A stretch of DNA of 64,000 nt from Clostridia bacterium (GTDB lineage Bacteria; Bacillota; Clostridia; Oscillospirales; Acutalibacteraceae). Of the stretch, positions 52,111-61,651 are shown piece after piece; the first letter of the stretch is position 1; each line of letters opens with the position of its first letter. Where the stretch lies: NCBI GenBank assembly GCA_900755895.1, contig CAAEIG010000229.1, positions 20,307 to 84,306 on the forward strand, written 5' to 3'. The notes under the pieces are model-generated. The model did no database searches, was not told the origin of the DNA, and saw only the letters and a list, made by a program, of their open reading frames with translations. The position numbers and the translations under genes are program-made.

Positions 52111-53223
52111 TCAGGATTCCCAATACAGACGCCGAACGCTGCCTAAAGCAGGAGTCTCTTCCACGCTTCCTCGATAGGGCGTGATCTGAAGCCATTCCCG
52201 CCTACCTGCCCGCTGAGCAAAGGTATGGGCCAGAGCCTCTCCCTGTTCCCGAGAGATCAGCACGCACAACAGGTTGTTTTCATCGTCCTGAGCTTTGGCA
52301 CCGGGCAGGTAAGACTCCACCGGCTCCAGTCCATTTTGGGCTTTCACACAGGCAAGGGCCTTTTGCAGCGACAGCACGCTGCCCGGCCCGGAGAGCTCCC
52401 GCAGAGCCATAGGCCTTCCTGTGATAGCATCCAAACCATTGGAGACCACGGTCAGCTTGATCCCCGCCTGGAGCAGACGCACTCCCAGGGAGCAGGCAAT
52501 GCGAACGGCCTCCTCATTGAGGACATCCGCCTGCTGGACACCTAGCCCCTCCATGTCCAACACCAGGATCACCTTCTGGGATAGGGTGGACTCGTGCAGG
52601 TTCACCAGCAGCTGACCGGTCCGAGCGGTAGCCTTCCAGTTGATGTACTTCATGGGATCCCCCCGCACATAGCCCCGCAGGCCAGCAAACTCGAAGGGGT
52701 CGTCATAGACCTTCTTCCGGCTGAAGGCGCTGCCCATCAGCTGTGAAAAGGGGATCTGCACCCGCTGGGTCTCCACCGGGCGGGGCAGCACATAAAAGTC
52801 CGTGCTCTGGGGGGAATTCCCCACGTATTTCCTGGTCAGCAGCAGATTGCGCACATCCATGCCCGCCTGGTCGATGCGGTAATAGCCCCGGTGAGCACAC
52901 CGAAACTCCAAGGTTCGGGTGATGCGCTGCTTGGGCCCCAGGGCAAACACGTCCCGCCGGTAAGAACGGTCGCTGACAGAGGTATTAGCCTCGTCGGAAA
53001 ACCTCAGCCCTCGGTCCATGTGAAAGTCGATTTCCACCACGGGCAGGGGCAGAATCTTATCGTTGGTGACCACCTCAGCCAGCTGAGCGGTGTCATCCTC
53101 CACCGCGTACTCCTCCTGAAAGGTGATTTTCACCTGCAGGCCCCGAGACCACAGCCGGTCATACAGGAAGCCCTGAAGGAAAAACAACGCCAGGAGCAGC
53201 AACAGAATCAACAGCGCTGCCAT
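52111..53223 (-). CDS. DUF58-domain protein
   Basis: A 370-residue protein with an N-terminal membrane helix and a VWA-like DUF58 domain (GDPMKYINWKATARTG). It is commonly coupled to MoxR ATPases, which act as chaperones for VWA proteins. The start at 53223 is 1 nt after the MoxR stop; the longer frame is inside the MoxR gene. Confidence 0.88.
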   Translation of the reverse strand: MAALLILLLLLALFFLQGFLYDRLWSRGLQVKITFQEEYAVEDDTAQLAEVVTNDKILPLPVVEIDFHMDRGLRFSDEANTSVSDRSYRRDVFALGPKQRITRTLEFRCAHRGYYRIDQAGMDVRNLLLTRKYVGNSPQSTDFYVLPRPVETQRVQIPFSQLMGSAFSRKKVYDDPFEFAGLRGYVRGDPMKYINWKATARTGQLLVNLHESTLSQKVILVLDMEGLGVQQADVLNEEAVRIACSLGVRLLQAGIKLTVVSNGLDAITGRPMALRELSGPGSVLSLQKALACVKAQNGLEPVESYLPGAKAQDDENNLLCVLISREQGEALAHTFAQRAGRREWLQITPYRGSVEETPALGSVRRLYWES

Positions 53224-53224
53224 A

Positions 53225-54163
53225 TCACTTGGACCAATCTTCCGTGGGCAGCGCCACGGACTCCAGCAGCTGCCGAGCGGCGTCCTTCTGAGCCTGGGAG
53301 GAACCTGCCATACCGCTAACTGCCAAGCGGTGGGCGATGACCGGCACCCCCACCGCTTTGATATCCTCCGGCGTGACAAACTCCCTACCCTCCACCAGAG
53401 CCATGGCCTGGGAAGCCCGCATCAACGCCAAACTGCCTCGGGGAGAAAGCCCCAGCTCCACCCCTCGCGCCTGGCGGGAGGCATGGGCCAGATCCACAAT
53501 GTAGTCCAACAGCACCGGATGGATGTACTGTTTTCGGGCTGCCGCCTGGAGTTCCACAATCTGAGCGGTGGTGCACACGGCACCCAGCTCCTCTAAGGGC
53601 TCACTATCCCGGAAGCGCTCCAGGATCCGGCGCTCCTGAGCCTTGGTGGGGGAATCCATGGAGATGCGCATGAGGAACCGGTCTAACTGGGCCTCCGGAA
53701 GCGGATAGGTGCCCAGGGTCTCCACCGGGTTCTGAGTGGCAATGACAAAGAAGGGCTTCTCCAGCTTTCTGGTTTCGCCGTCCACAGTGACCTGGCCTTC
53801 GGCCATACACTCCAACAGAGCAGACTGAGTCCGAGGCGTGGCCCGGTTGATCTCGTCAGCCAGAAGAATATTGCAGAACACCGGGCCGGCAGAGAATTGA
53901 AACTCCCCGGACTTGTTGTCAAAGTAGTTAAGGCCCGTCACGTCGGAGGGAAGCAGGTCCGGGGTGAACTGCACCCGGCCAAAGACGCCATCCACGCTCT
54001 TAGCCAAGGAGCGGGCCAACACCGTCTTGCCCATACCGGGCACGTCCTCAATGAGCACATGCCCTCCGGCGATCATGGCGGTGAGCAGCAGATTGGTAAC
54101 CCGCTCTTCACCCACCAGCACCTTTCCCACGTTTTCCTTTATGGATTGGAGAATATTTTCCAT
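53225..54163 (-). CDS. MoxR-family AAA ATPase
   Basis: A 312-residue ATPase with Walker A GMGKTVLAR, Walker B ADEINRA, and TQNPVET sensor region. It is the first gene of a MoxR-DUF58-DUF4129 cluster, which is likely involved in envelope protein assembly or stress. Confidence 0.93.
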   Translation of the reverse strand: MENILQSIKENVGKVLVGEERVTNLLLTAMIAGGHVLIEDVPGMGKTVLARSLAKSVDGVFGRVQFTPDLLPSDVTGLNYFDNKSGEFQFSAGPVFCNILLADEINRATPRTQSALLECMAEGQVTVDGETRKLEKPFFVIATQNPVETLGTYPLPEAQLDRFLMRISMDSPTKAQERRILERFRDSEPLEELGAVCTTAQIVELQAAARKQYIHPVLLDYIVDLAHASRQARGVELGLSPRGSLALMRASQAMALVEGREFVTPEDIKAVGVPVIAHRLAVSGMAGSSQAQKDAARQLLESVALPTEDWSK

Positions 54164-54195
54164 AGAAAGCCCCTTTCTTTACCGAAATATAGTCT

Positions 54196-54224
54196 ATTAT
54201 AACAAAGTTTTTTGTGGGATTCAA
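54196..54224 (-). promoter_or_regulatory. Promoter of the MoxR cluster
   Basis: Minus-strand TTGAAT (54224-54219), 17 bp, TATAAT (54201-54196). Confidence 0.8.
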
Positions 54225-54256
54225 GAAAAATCCCCCTGTCCCCCTGGGAACGGGCA

Positions 54257-54291
54257 GCAAAAAAGAGCCCCGTCCAATGACAGAGGCTCTT
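54257..54291 (-). terminator. Terminator of the flavin-reductase gene
   Basis: A 13-bp stem with wobble pairs (54262-54274 with 54279-54291), then T residues on the minus strand. Confidence 0.8.
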
Positions 54292-54306
54292 TCTTACAAC
54301 CTGGTT

Positions 54307-54876
54307 TTACAGCTTCATGAGACCTGCTCCGGCGTTCCAGGCTTGACCGATTTTCTCACCAATGGCGTAATACCCGTTCTGCATCTGATCAAAGGCGAAT
54401 GCCTTCAGCTTTCCGGCGTCGATCCGCCCTTTTTCGTCCAACACCTTTTCGTCCGCCAGCACACCCACGATCTTTCCCAGGATCCGCAGGCCATAGGGCT
54501 GCTCCTGGATCTCCGCCACTTGGCACTCCAAAATGAGGGGATATTCCGCCACAATGGGCGCATCCACTTTCTGGCTTTTCACCGCATGGAGGCCGCTGCG
54601 GGCAAATTTGTCGCTCATTTTGTTGGCGGAAGCAATCCCGAAGAAATCCGATTCCTTCAAGGTATCCACCCCCGGCACCGACAGTGTAAAAGCTTCTCTA
54701 GCCCGGAGATTCGCCACAGTCTTGTGGTCCGCCTCCAAATTCAGCGCCACCATGTCCTCGGCGCAAATGCCGCCCCAGGCCATCATCATCACGTCTACAG
54801 AATCATCCTCATTATAGCTCGCAATCATATAGGTCGGCATGGGGAACAAATAGGGTTTCACTTCAAATTCCTTCAC
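54307..54876 (-). CDS. Flavin reductase-like FMN-binding protein
   Basis: A 189-residue protein of the split-barrel flavin reductase family (PMPTYMIASYNEDDSVDVMMMAWGGICAEDMVALNL start and HKTVANLRAREAFTLSVP). It would bind FMN and transfer electrons from NAD(P)H. It is divergent from an HxlR-type regulator; their promoters overlap and share an operator. Confidence 0.87.
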   Translation of the reverse strand: MKEFEVKPYLFPMPTYMIASYNEDDSVDVMMMAWGGICAEDMVALNLEADHKTVANLRAREAFTLSVPGVDTLKESDFFGIASANKMSDKFARSGLHAVKSQKVDAPIVAEYPLILECQVAEIQEQPYGLRILGKIVGVLADEKVLDEKGRIDAGKLKAFAFDQMQNGYYAIGEKIGQAWNAGAGLMKL

Positions 54877-54903
54877 AAAAAGCGCTCCTTTCCAGTGGCG
54901 GTA

Positions 54904-54932
54904 TTGACTTTTCCCGCTTGATTACCTACAAT
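54904..54932 (+). promoter_or_regulatory. Promoter of the HxlR regulator gene
   Basis: TTGACT (54904-54909), 17 bp, TACAAT (54927-54932). The -10 overlaps the -10 of the divergent promoter. Confidence 0.75.
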
Positions 54933-54958
54933 AATAGCAGAAACGCGCCAAAACACAA
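54931..54958 (-). promoter_or_regulatory. Promoter of the flavin-reductase gene
   Basis: Minus-strand TTGTGT (54958-54953), 16 bp, TATTAT (54936-54931). Confidence 0.6.
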
Positions 54959-54983
54959 GTACGCACATATAAGTGCAATACTT
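54957..54983. promoter_or_regulatory. Likely HxlR operator
   Basis: AAGTA-N-GCAC-ATATAA-GTGC-NN-TACTT is an interrupted palindrome. It overlaps the -35 of the flavin-reductase promoter and lies in the HxlR leader, fitting repression of both. Confidence 0.6.
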
Positions 54984-55000
54984 ACCTGGAGGAAAGTGTC

Positions 55001-55333
55001 ATGAAACGCCGCTGTATCGCCGAAGAATGTTTGGAAAACACTGGGTTCAGTTACACCCTCTCCCTCATTAACGGAAAATACAAGATGGTCATTCTCTACA
55101 CCTTGATGGAATTTGGGGTGGTGCGGTTTAACGAGATGAAACGGTATATCGGGGAGATCTCCTACAAAACACTGAGCTCCACCTTAAAGGAGCTGGAACG
55201 GGATCAGCTGATCCATCGGGAGGAGTACCCGCAAATTCCTCCAAAAGTGGAGTACAGCTTGACCCAAAGGGGAAAATCCTTAATCCCCATTTTGGACGCC
55301 ATGTGCGAATGGGGAGATCAAAACAGACTGTAA
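55001..55333 (+). CDS. HxlR-family (YodB/HypR-like) transcriptional regulator
   Basis: A 110-residue winged helix-turn-helix protein (NGKYKMVILYTL, RFNEMKRYIGEISYKTLSSTLKELE, IPPKVEYSLTQRG). Cys5 and Cys10 at the N-terminus recall the redox-active Cys of YodB/HypR, so it may sense quinones or other thiol-reactive stress and control the flavin reductase. This is inference. Confidence 0.88.
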   Translation: MKRRCIAEECLENTGFSYTLSLINGKYKMVILYTLMEFGVVRFNEMKRYIGEISYKTLSSTLKELERDQLIHREEYPQIPPKVEYSLTQRGKSLIPILDAMCEWGDQNRL

Positions 55334-55366
55334 AAGGGGATGCTGCAAATTGCAGCATCCCCTTTC
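55333..55366. terminator. Bidirectional terminator between hxlR-type and SGNH genes
   Basis: A 15-bp stem (55333-55347 with 55352-55366 region) flanked by A and T runs. Confidence 0.8.
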
Positions 55367-55410
55367 CATTTGTCTTATGTTATAAAGAGTGCTCGTACCC
55401 AAAGCCTCCA

Positions 55411-56130
55411 TTACAGCTCCCGGAAACAGCGGATCCACTCCTGAGCAATGAGCCAATGACCAGCCGGAGTGGGATGCACCCCATCGGCGCTCCAATGGGC
55501 AGGGCAGCTCTTTGCAGACGCTTCGTCAAAGAGCTTCTGGGTGTCGATGACAGGAATGTGGAGATCGTGTTCCTCCCAGAAACTCTTGGCCAACTCCCGG
55601 ACAATCTCCCGACGCTTATCCACTTCCTGCCGGAACACCTCCCACTGGCCCTGAGTGGAAGGACCGGGAATGACGTAAGGCTCCAACAGAATAAACTTCA
55701 CCCCGGGCAGGGCCTGGTAGATCTCTTTGAGCATCTCACCGTACACCCGGCGGAATTTGGGGGCATCCACACCGTTGTGATCCTCTCCCAACTGGTGCCA
55801 CACATCGTTGACTCCAATGAGAATGCTGATGACATCAGGCTTCAAGTTGATGCAATCTACCTTGACCCGGGCGTCCAAGTCCACCACACGGTTGCCGGAA
55901 ATTCCCCGGTTCAAGAACTCAAAGTGACCCGGTTCCTCCCCGCCCAACTGCGAAGCCACCAGCAGGGGATATCCCGTACCCAGAATGCCGTTAACAGCGT
56001 CATTCATCCGCTCCCGGGTGACTGTGGGATCCTTAGAGAACCACTCCTGAGTGGAACGAACCAGAGTGGTGCGCTCCACATCGGTGATAGAATCTCCGGT
56101 AAACAAAATGCGTAATTTCTTATCGCTCAT
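55411..56130 (-). CDS. SGNH/GDSL-family hydrolase
   Basis: A 239-residue esterase with block I GDSIT, block II NRGISGNR, block III IGVNDVWH and block V DGVHPT, which form the Ser-Gly-Asn-His active site. No signal peptide. It lies 50 nt after the GH2 gene on the same strand, so it may remove acyl groups from the glycan that GH2 cuts. Confidence 0.92.
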   Translation of the reverse strand: MSDKKLRILFTGDSITDVERTTLVRSTQEWFSKDPTVTRERMNDAVNGILGTGYPLLVASQLGGEEPGHFEFLNRGISGNRVVDLDARVKVDCINLKPDVISILIGVNDVWHQLGEDHNGVDAPKFRRVYGEMLKEIYQALPGVKFILLEPYVIPGPSTQGQWEVFRQEVDKRREIVRELAKSFWEEHDLHIPVIDTQKLFDEASAKSCPAHWSADGVHPTPAGHWLIAQEWIRCFREL

Positions 56131-56180
56131 GGGATATGCTCCTTTTTTCTATTATCACATTCCCCAAAAGAGGAAATCAT

Positions 56181-58586
56181 TCAGCGGACTTCCAACTCTT
56201 GACTGACCGGCTCAAATCCGGGGCTGGTGACGGTGAGCACTGCTTTGCCCGGCGTCTTTCCCGTGCGCAAAATCGCCAGAGCACGGCCGTCGAAGCTGGT
56301 GATGGTACCGGTGGTGAAATTGTCGTCAGAGATGGGATTGGCAGAGGCAAAACTCTGCAAGCTGGCGGCTCCCTCCACCACAGCTGTCAAAGGCAGGGAC
56401 GCCCAGGGAACCCGACGGCCCTCCCCATCCTGGAACTCCACCAGCACAAAGAAGAGGGACTGTCCTCCGGCATCTGCCACTGTCTGCTCCGGCTTGAAAA
56501 CTAATTTCACAGGCTCGCCAGCGGTTTCCACCCTATCCCGAGACAGCTCCACGCCATCCCGATAGCTGACTGCCTCCAGGACGCCGGGCTCGTAAACCGT
56601 CTCAAATTTGGCCGTGAAGCGCTGAGGTTTTTCCGTCCCCAGAGACTTCCCGTTGAGAAACAGCTCTACAGAATCCCCGGGGGAATACACGTCAATCTGA
56701 ATGGGCTTACCCTCAAAACCAGGATAGGACCATCCATTCCACACCCGGGGCCAGGACCAACGGCTGAGCAGCTCCTTTTTGCCGTAAGCCGCCGGATCCC
56801 GCACAGCCAAATAGGTTTCAGGCGAACCCCACACAATCCTCCGGTAAGCCAGCTGCGGTCTGGGCTGATTCAAAAGGTCCCAGTCAGCATCATAAGCCAG
56901 TTTCCAGGGATACTCCCGGCGGTTCTGCTCAAAGAACGAACTCTCCGGAGCATTGGGATCCACATAATCCCCACCGCCAATACCGGCCTCTCCAATGTAG
57001 TCCACCGAAGTCCAGGTGAAGTCACCGATCACATAGGGGCAGTGCTCCACCAGATCCCACACCTGGTCAATGGCCATGGGGAAGGACTCGGTTCCGCAGA
57101 TCACCCGGTGAGGGAACCGCTCGTGGTCGGAGAGATATCGGTCTTCCAGATAGTTGTATCCCACCACATCCAGAGGAGAAGCCATGCTCTCCGTGCGGCT
57201 GGCCCAGATTTCATTGGTGTAATCCAGCTCCTCATTCTGTCCGGCGGTCACTCCTGCGGACCGTCGCCGTAGTTCCGCCATGTCAAAATCATCCAATCCG
57301 TTCCACAGGGTGCAGAGGGTCAACATCACCGGACGGCTGCTGTCCAGAGCGCGGGTCTTTTCCGCCAGCTGACGGGCCACCAAATAGCCGTCCCCAAGAC
57401 CGGCGCGCTCATAGACCTCATTGCCCACGGACCAAAGGATCACACTGGGGTGATTGCGGTCCCGCAGGACAAAGGATTCCAGATCCCGCTCCCACCACTG
57501 GTCAAAGAACAGGTGGTAGTCGTGGGGCGTTTTTTCAATATGCCAGACATCAAACACCTCATCCAAAATCAACATGCCATACTCATCGCACAGATCCAGA
57601 AAACGCTGGGACGGAGGATTGTGGGCCATGCGCAGGGCATTGAATCCAGCTTCTTTATGGGCCTTCAACAAGCGGCGTGTCTGATCGTCAAAATCCGCTG
57701 CTCCCAACGGGCTGGTGACATGGTGGACGCACCCACCTTTGAGCTTCACCGTTTCTCCATTGATGCGCAGGCCATGGACCGTATCCACCTGGACTGTTCG
57801 GATGCCAAAGCGGGTACTGTCGCTGTCCAACACCTCACCGCTATCCACACAGGACAGCTGGCCACAAGCCGTATAAAGTGCAGGCGTGTCCACATTCCAG
57901 AGCTTGGGATTTTCCACAACCATGCGCAGCCGTGCGGGAATCTCCTCGCCAGGTTCCACCCACACCGAAGTGCGGCCCACTGTCTGAACACCCTCCGGAG
58001 AGGTGAGTGTCACATCCACATAGCCGTGGAAGGGCAAAGCACCCTCATTGACCACCCGAACCTGAACAGCCACCGTTGCGGTGTCCCCATCCACGGATTC
58101 CGTGACCAGATACATCCCCTGGTGCTGAATCCGGCACAGCGGTCCATGGAGCAGTTTTACCTCTCGGTAAATACCTGCGCCGGAATACCAACGGCAGTTG
58201 GGTATCTGCGAGTTATCCACAGCCACTTCCACCCGGTTTTTCTCTCCAAAGCGGATGCGGCGGGTAAGGTCCACCACAAAGGGGGTGTAGCCATAGGGGT
58301 GAAAATCCAAGCGGCTGCCATTCAAGGATACGGTGGCCTGCATATACACCCCGTCAAAAGCGGCAAAGACCTTTTCCCCCTCCCACTCCTTGGGGATGTC
58401 CAGGAACTTCTCATAGGTTCCTGCACAGCCTGGGTAATAGCCGGAATCCAGCGTTGCTTCCGGAGTTTGATCCAGACCGATCTGCATATCATGGGGCAAA
58501 TCCACCAATTGCTTCTCCGGAGAAGCCGTGCGATCCGCAGGCCTGAGAGCAAAAGTCCAGTCGTTCATAATCAACTGTGATTTCAT
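56181..58586 (-). CDS. GH2-family glycoside hydrolase (beta-galactosidase/glucuronidase-like)
   Basis: An 801-residue enzyme with an N-terminal jelly roll, Ig-like domain, TIM barrel and C-terminal DUF4982/Ig-type domains. Catalytic acid is in WSVGNEVYE and nucleophile in CGTESFP. No signal peptide, so cytoplasmic. The specificity is most likely beta-galactoside, but cannot be fixed. AAGGAGG lies before the ATG at 58586. Confidence 0.9.
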   Translation of the reverse strand: MKSQLIMNDWTFALRPADRTASPEKQLVDLPHDMQIGLDQTPEATLDSGYYPGCAGTYEKFLDIPKEWEGEKVFAAFDGVYMQATVSLNGSRLDFHPYGYTPFVVDLTRRIRFGEKNRVEVAVDNSQIPNCRWYSGAGIYREVKLLHGPLCRIQHQGMYLVTESVDGDTATVAVQVRVVNEGALPFHGYVDVTLTSPEGVQTVGRTSVWVEPGEEIPARLRMVVENPKLWNVDTPALYTACGQLSCVDSGEVLDSDSTRFGIRTVQVDTVHGLRINGETVKLKGGCVHHVTSPLGAADFDDQTRRLLKAHKEAGFNALRMAHNPPSQRFLDLCDEYGMLILDEVFDVWHIEKTPHDYHLFFDQWWERDLESFVLRDRNHPSVILWSVGNEVYERAGLGDGYLVARQLAEKTRALDSSRPVMLTLCTLWNGLDDFDMAELRRRSAGVTAGQNEELDYTNEIWASRTESMASPLDVVGYNYLEDRYLSDHERFPHRVICGTESFPMAIDQVWDLVEHCPYVIGDFTWTSVDYIGEAGIGGGDYVDPNAPESSFFEQNRREYPWKLAYDADWDLLNQPRPQLAYRRIVWGSPETYLAVRDPAAYGKKELLSRWSWPRVWNGWSYPGFEGKPIQIDVYSPGDSVELFLNGKSLGTEKPQRFTAKFETVYEPGVLEAVSYRDGVELSRDRVETAGEPVKLVFKPEQTVADAGGQSLFFVLVEFQDGEGRRVPWASLPLTAVVEGAASLQSFASANPISDDNFTTGTITSFDGRALAILRTGKTPGKAVLTVTSPGFEPVSQELEVR

Positions 58587-58657
58587 CAAACGTGCCTCCT
58601 TCACAAAAGAAACCAAGGGCACAGACGACTCTATTAGCCAATGGCCCTCTTGGCCCT

Positions 58658-58686
58658 ATTATAGGTAAGGAATCCCCGTTGTACAA
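58658..58686 (-). promoter_or_regulatory. Promoter of the GH2-SGNH operon
   Basis: Minus-strand TTGTAC (58686-58681), 17 bp, TATAAT (58663-58658). Confidence 0.82.
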
Positions 58687-58698
58687 GAGTGAAAACAA

Positions 58699-58741
58699 AA
58701 AAAGAACCGGCCGATCCTGAGAATCGACCCGTTCTTTTTTG
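58699..58741. terminator. Hairpin at the left edge of the AT-rich block
   Basis: Outer AAAGAAC/GTTCTTT and inner CGAT/ATCG pairs with A run to the left and T run to the right. Confidence 0.7.
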
Positions 58742-58988
58742 TATGATCAAGACAGACAAATCCTTCATTCCAGGTCACTGAAGCGAAGAATTCTTTTACG
58801 GCAAGCTACCAAGACACTGGTGAAAGAGTTGAATCTTGAAGACTCACTCCCATTCGCTCCTGCCAGAAGTTTTCTAAACAGATTTGCTTATGGGATTTAG
58901 TTCAGAATATTGGTATTCTTTTCATTATTCAGATAGTAGAGGCTATCTGATTTTTCGTTGCCATGGTGTTGCCATAAAAAGCAGGAAA
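58742..58988. other. Left junction of the AT-rich block with a possible gene remnant
   Basis: No intact gene. One plus frame stays open without a start from about 58742 to the TAG at 58898 and reads like a basic C-terminus (LLRQATKTLVKELNLED). I do not recognise it; it may be a remnant or noise. Base composition shifts from GC-rich to AT-rich within this stretch. No clear att repeat was found. Confidence 0.4.
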
Positions 58989-61562
58989 TTAGCGCCAAGA
59001 AGTATATATAAGTTGTCTCTTATCAAATGCTTCTTTACCGCCCTCCATAATGTCAACAATTTGTTTGTGCGTAGAATCCAAATCAATGTTACCTTGGGCT
59101 ACATCAATTTTGCTTTCTTTAAATTCGACGACTAATACTCTTTCGGAGTCACCAAGAACCGGAATATTTGCATTATGTGTAGCAAATATAAATTGCATAT
59201 AGGGTTTTTTCTGAACAATAGCGGTAATGACCTCGTCATAGATCACCTTGTTATCAAGATCATCTTCCGGTTGATCGATAAAGATAACATCATTATTGTC
59301 CTGTGTCAGTATAAATAGGATAAGTGCCGATGCTCGTTGTCCAATTGAGTGTTGCCGTAACAGTTTTCCATGATAATAAATATCTACTTTATTTTCAACT
59401 TGTCGGCTCAACAATTCTTCATATTGATTACGAAGCTTATCCTCCAATTTTACATATTCGCCAGGAGAAACCATGCTTTTTAGCTTATTCCCATCAAAAA
59501 TTATCCAATCTTCTATGATTGCTGCGTAATCAGTGAAGGCATCGCAGATAGCTTGATATTTAATATCTGAGATACCCGTTCCCTTGAAATCATTTTTCAT
59601 TTGAGACTTGAAACCTTCTCGATCTCCTTTGAATGTAATTTCAATTCGCAGTTCAGTCTGATTGTGATTAATGCGTTCAGTTTCAGCTTTATAAGCATTA
59701 TAAGTTGCCAACAAGGCATCATTGCGCTCTCTTATTGCCTTAGTGAATGATGCTTCTATTTTTGATTTAGAGGCAGCTTCTTCGCTTAATTGCTTTAGTT
59801 TTTCTTTGGTTTTTTGCAAGTCAGTGGTCATCTTGACGAAACTATCAACATCCAAAGTCTCATCTTGGATCTCCCTTTTGATTTCAGCAAATTCATCCGC
59901 TAAACTATCGGCTCGAGCTTTCAAACGGGATATAAGTTCTTCCATACCACTACGCTGTTTTTCAATTTCAGCAATACAAGATCCAATTTGTGTGAGCTGA
60001 CCATCTATCAGAGACAATACTGTGGCAACATCTTCGAATATGTCCTTATTGAAGTCACTGCTATAGCCATCCAAGGCGTTTGCTACAACGGAGTTTTTTG
60101 AAAACGCATTCCGCATATCACGCAAAATTGTATCTATTCTATTTTTTATTGTTTCAAGTTTTGTGGCATCAGTAGCGTACCCACTTTGCTTTTTTAGTTT
60201 ATCAGCAACACCTTTTTCTTGAAAAATTGACAGCTTATGTTCAAGTTCGGTTTGTTGTGTTGTAGTTTCTGCCATTTGTTGTGGAATTTTGCTCACATCC
60301 AGTAAACGCTCTACTGTTCTGGCCAATTCATTCACACAGCTATCTAAATTAGATGGTTGGCCAATTCTGCCACTGATCAATTTTTCCAATAAGCCATTTT
60401 CGTGATCTGCGCTACTAGATAAATCTTTTTGACCAAAATATTGAACCCCATCAAACAAACTGATTGGATTAATATTTAAGTCATTGCCACTCTCATCAAG
60501 AACATTTATCCGTTCTCCAAATATTCGGCTGATAGAATATCTCTTGCCGTGTTTATCTATTACACTTAATGTCGCTTTGCCGCCAGAACCAAAGACATTT
60601 TTGACCAAAGATTCCTTGTATTCTTTGTCCATTTGGGCTGTAAGGCCTAAAACATATCTGATAGCTTCTAAAATAGAAGATTTTCCGCTGCCTCTTATAC
60701 CAATAAGTGTGTTTAACTCACACGAGAATGTTATTGTTTGTCCGTCGAACTTTCCGCCTTGGAATGATATTGACTCTATAAATCCATGCTTGCAATCTGG
60801 AACATTTTCGCTAACTCTATCTCTATGATCTTGTAAAGCAAATTTAATTGCTGCATAAGAATATTCACCAATTTTTAAATATGTGCATTTATCTCCTTTA
60901 CCAATATCTTTAATGCATTTGGGATCAGAACCCTCAACAAGAGCCGGCAAATAACCGCAACATCTCTCAAATTGCTTAAGATTATCGCGTGTTCTAGATT
61001 TTTGCAAACCAAGAACGCGGTTTTTAAAAGGAGCAAACCCTGCCAGGGATTCAAGCAATCCACCTTTACATTCACTAAATAGGCCACTATTTTGATCTAC
61101 ATGAGCGAAAACAATAAAGTAATCTCGTCCGTAAGCGTCTAACTGCTCAAATACATCTTTTAAGTCATATACGCTTTTAGTATTGCGATTTTCTGGATTT
61201 GGGATTGTGGCAAATGCTGCTGTTAGAAAAGTTTGAATATGGTTATTGCCATCTTCAAGCCATTCATCCGGATTAAACACGATAAGCGTGTGGACGCCAT
61301 TTGCTCCTTCTTTGATAGTTAGCTCAACTCCTGGCAGAATAAATATGTCTTGCTTTTTGGCAGCTCTACGAATAGCTTTATATTCTTCTTTATCAAATTT
61401 ATTATGGTTGGTAATTATGCCAATATTTATGTTGGCTGCTTTTAGTGCAGAAACATAATCAGATACAAAAGAGTTCTGTTCGCCCGAATAAACGAATTCT
61501 TTATCCTTGCCAGTGTGTAAATGAAAATCGGCACGAACATATTGCAAGCCCGTTTCAAACAT
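58989..61562 (-). CDS. PHP-domain/SMC-like ATPase (TrlF-like), probable defence protein
   Basis: An 857-residue protein. The N-terminal PHP phosphoesterase domain has HLH (His14, His16), His53, Glu80 in PGVEL, His154 and an SDP near residue 212. An ABC/SMC-type ATPase follows: Walker A GIRGSGKSS (288-296), a long coiled-coil (about 400-650), signature SIGQRASA (739-746), Walker B VIFIDQPEDDLD and the H-loop His796. The PHP fold can be a nuclease or phosphatase. AT-rich, unlike the chromosome. It lies 89 nt downstream of the methyltransferase on the same strand. Confidence 0.85.
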   Translation of the reverse strand: MFETGLQYVRADFHLHTGKDKEFVYSGEQNSFVSDYVSALKAANINIGIITNHNKFDKEEYKAIRRAAKKQDIFILPGVELTIKEGANGVHTLIVFNPDEWLEDGNNHIQTFLTAAFATIPNPENRNTKSVYDLKDVFEQLDAYGRDYFIVFAHVDQNSGLFSECKGGLLESLAGFAPFKNRVLGLQKSRTRDNLKQFERCCGYLPALVEGSDPKCIKDIGKGDKCTYLKIGEYSYAAIKFALQDHRDRVSENVPDCKHGFIESISFQGGKFDGQTITFSCELNTLIGIRGSGKSSILEAIRYVLGLTAQMDKEYKESLVKNVFGSGGKATLSVIDKHGKRYSISRIFGERINVLDESGNDLNINPISLFDGVQYFGQKDLSSSADHENGLLEKLISGRIGQPSNLDSCVNELARTVERLLDVSKIPQQMAETTTQQTELEHKLSIFQEKGVADKLKKQSGYATDATKLETIKNRIDTILRDMRNAFSKNSVVANALDGYSSDFNKDIFEDVATVLSLIDGQLTQIGSCIAEIEKQRSGMEELISRLKARADSLADEFAEIKREIQDETLDVDSFVKMTTDLQKTKEKLKQLSEEAASKSKIEASFTKAIRERNDALLATYNAYKAETERINHNQTELRIEITFKGDREGFKSQMKNDFKGTGISDIKYQAICDAFTDYAAIIEDWIIFDGNKLKSMVSPGEYVKLEDKLRNQYEELLSRQVENKVDIYYHGKLLRQHSIGQRASALILFILTQDNNDVIFIDQPEDDLDNKVIYDEVITAIVQKKPYMQFIFATHNANIPVLGDSERVLVVEFKESKIDVAQGNIDLDSTHKQIVDIMEGGKEAFDKRQLIYTSWR

Positions 61563-61651
61563 ACCGTCACCCCATATCCTGTGGTTTAATATTTTATCAA
61601 ATAGTGACCTTTCAATGCCACAATGCTATATAGCTCAAAATATCTTTTGTG

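Noticed and set aside
58742..58900. Intact small gene at the left junction
   Set aside because: The frame has no start codon or ribosome site; kept only as a possible remnant.
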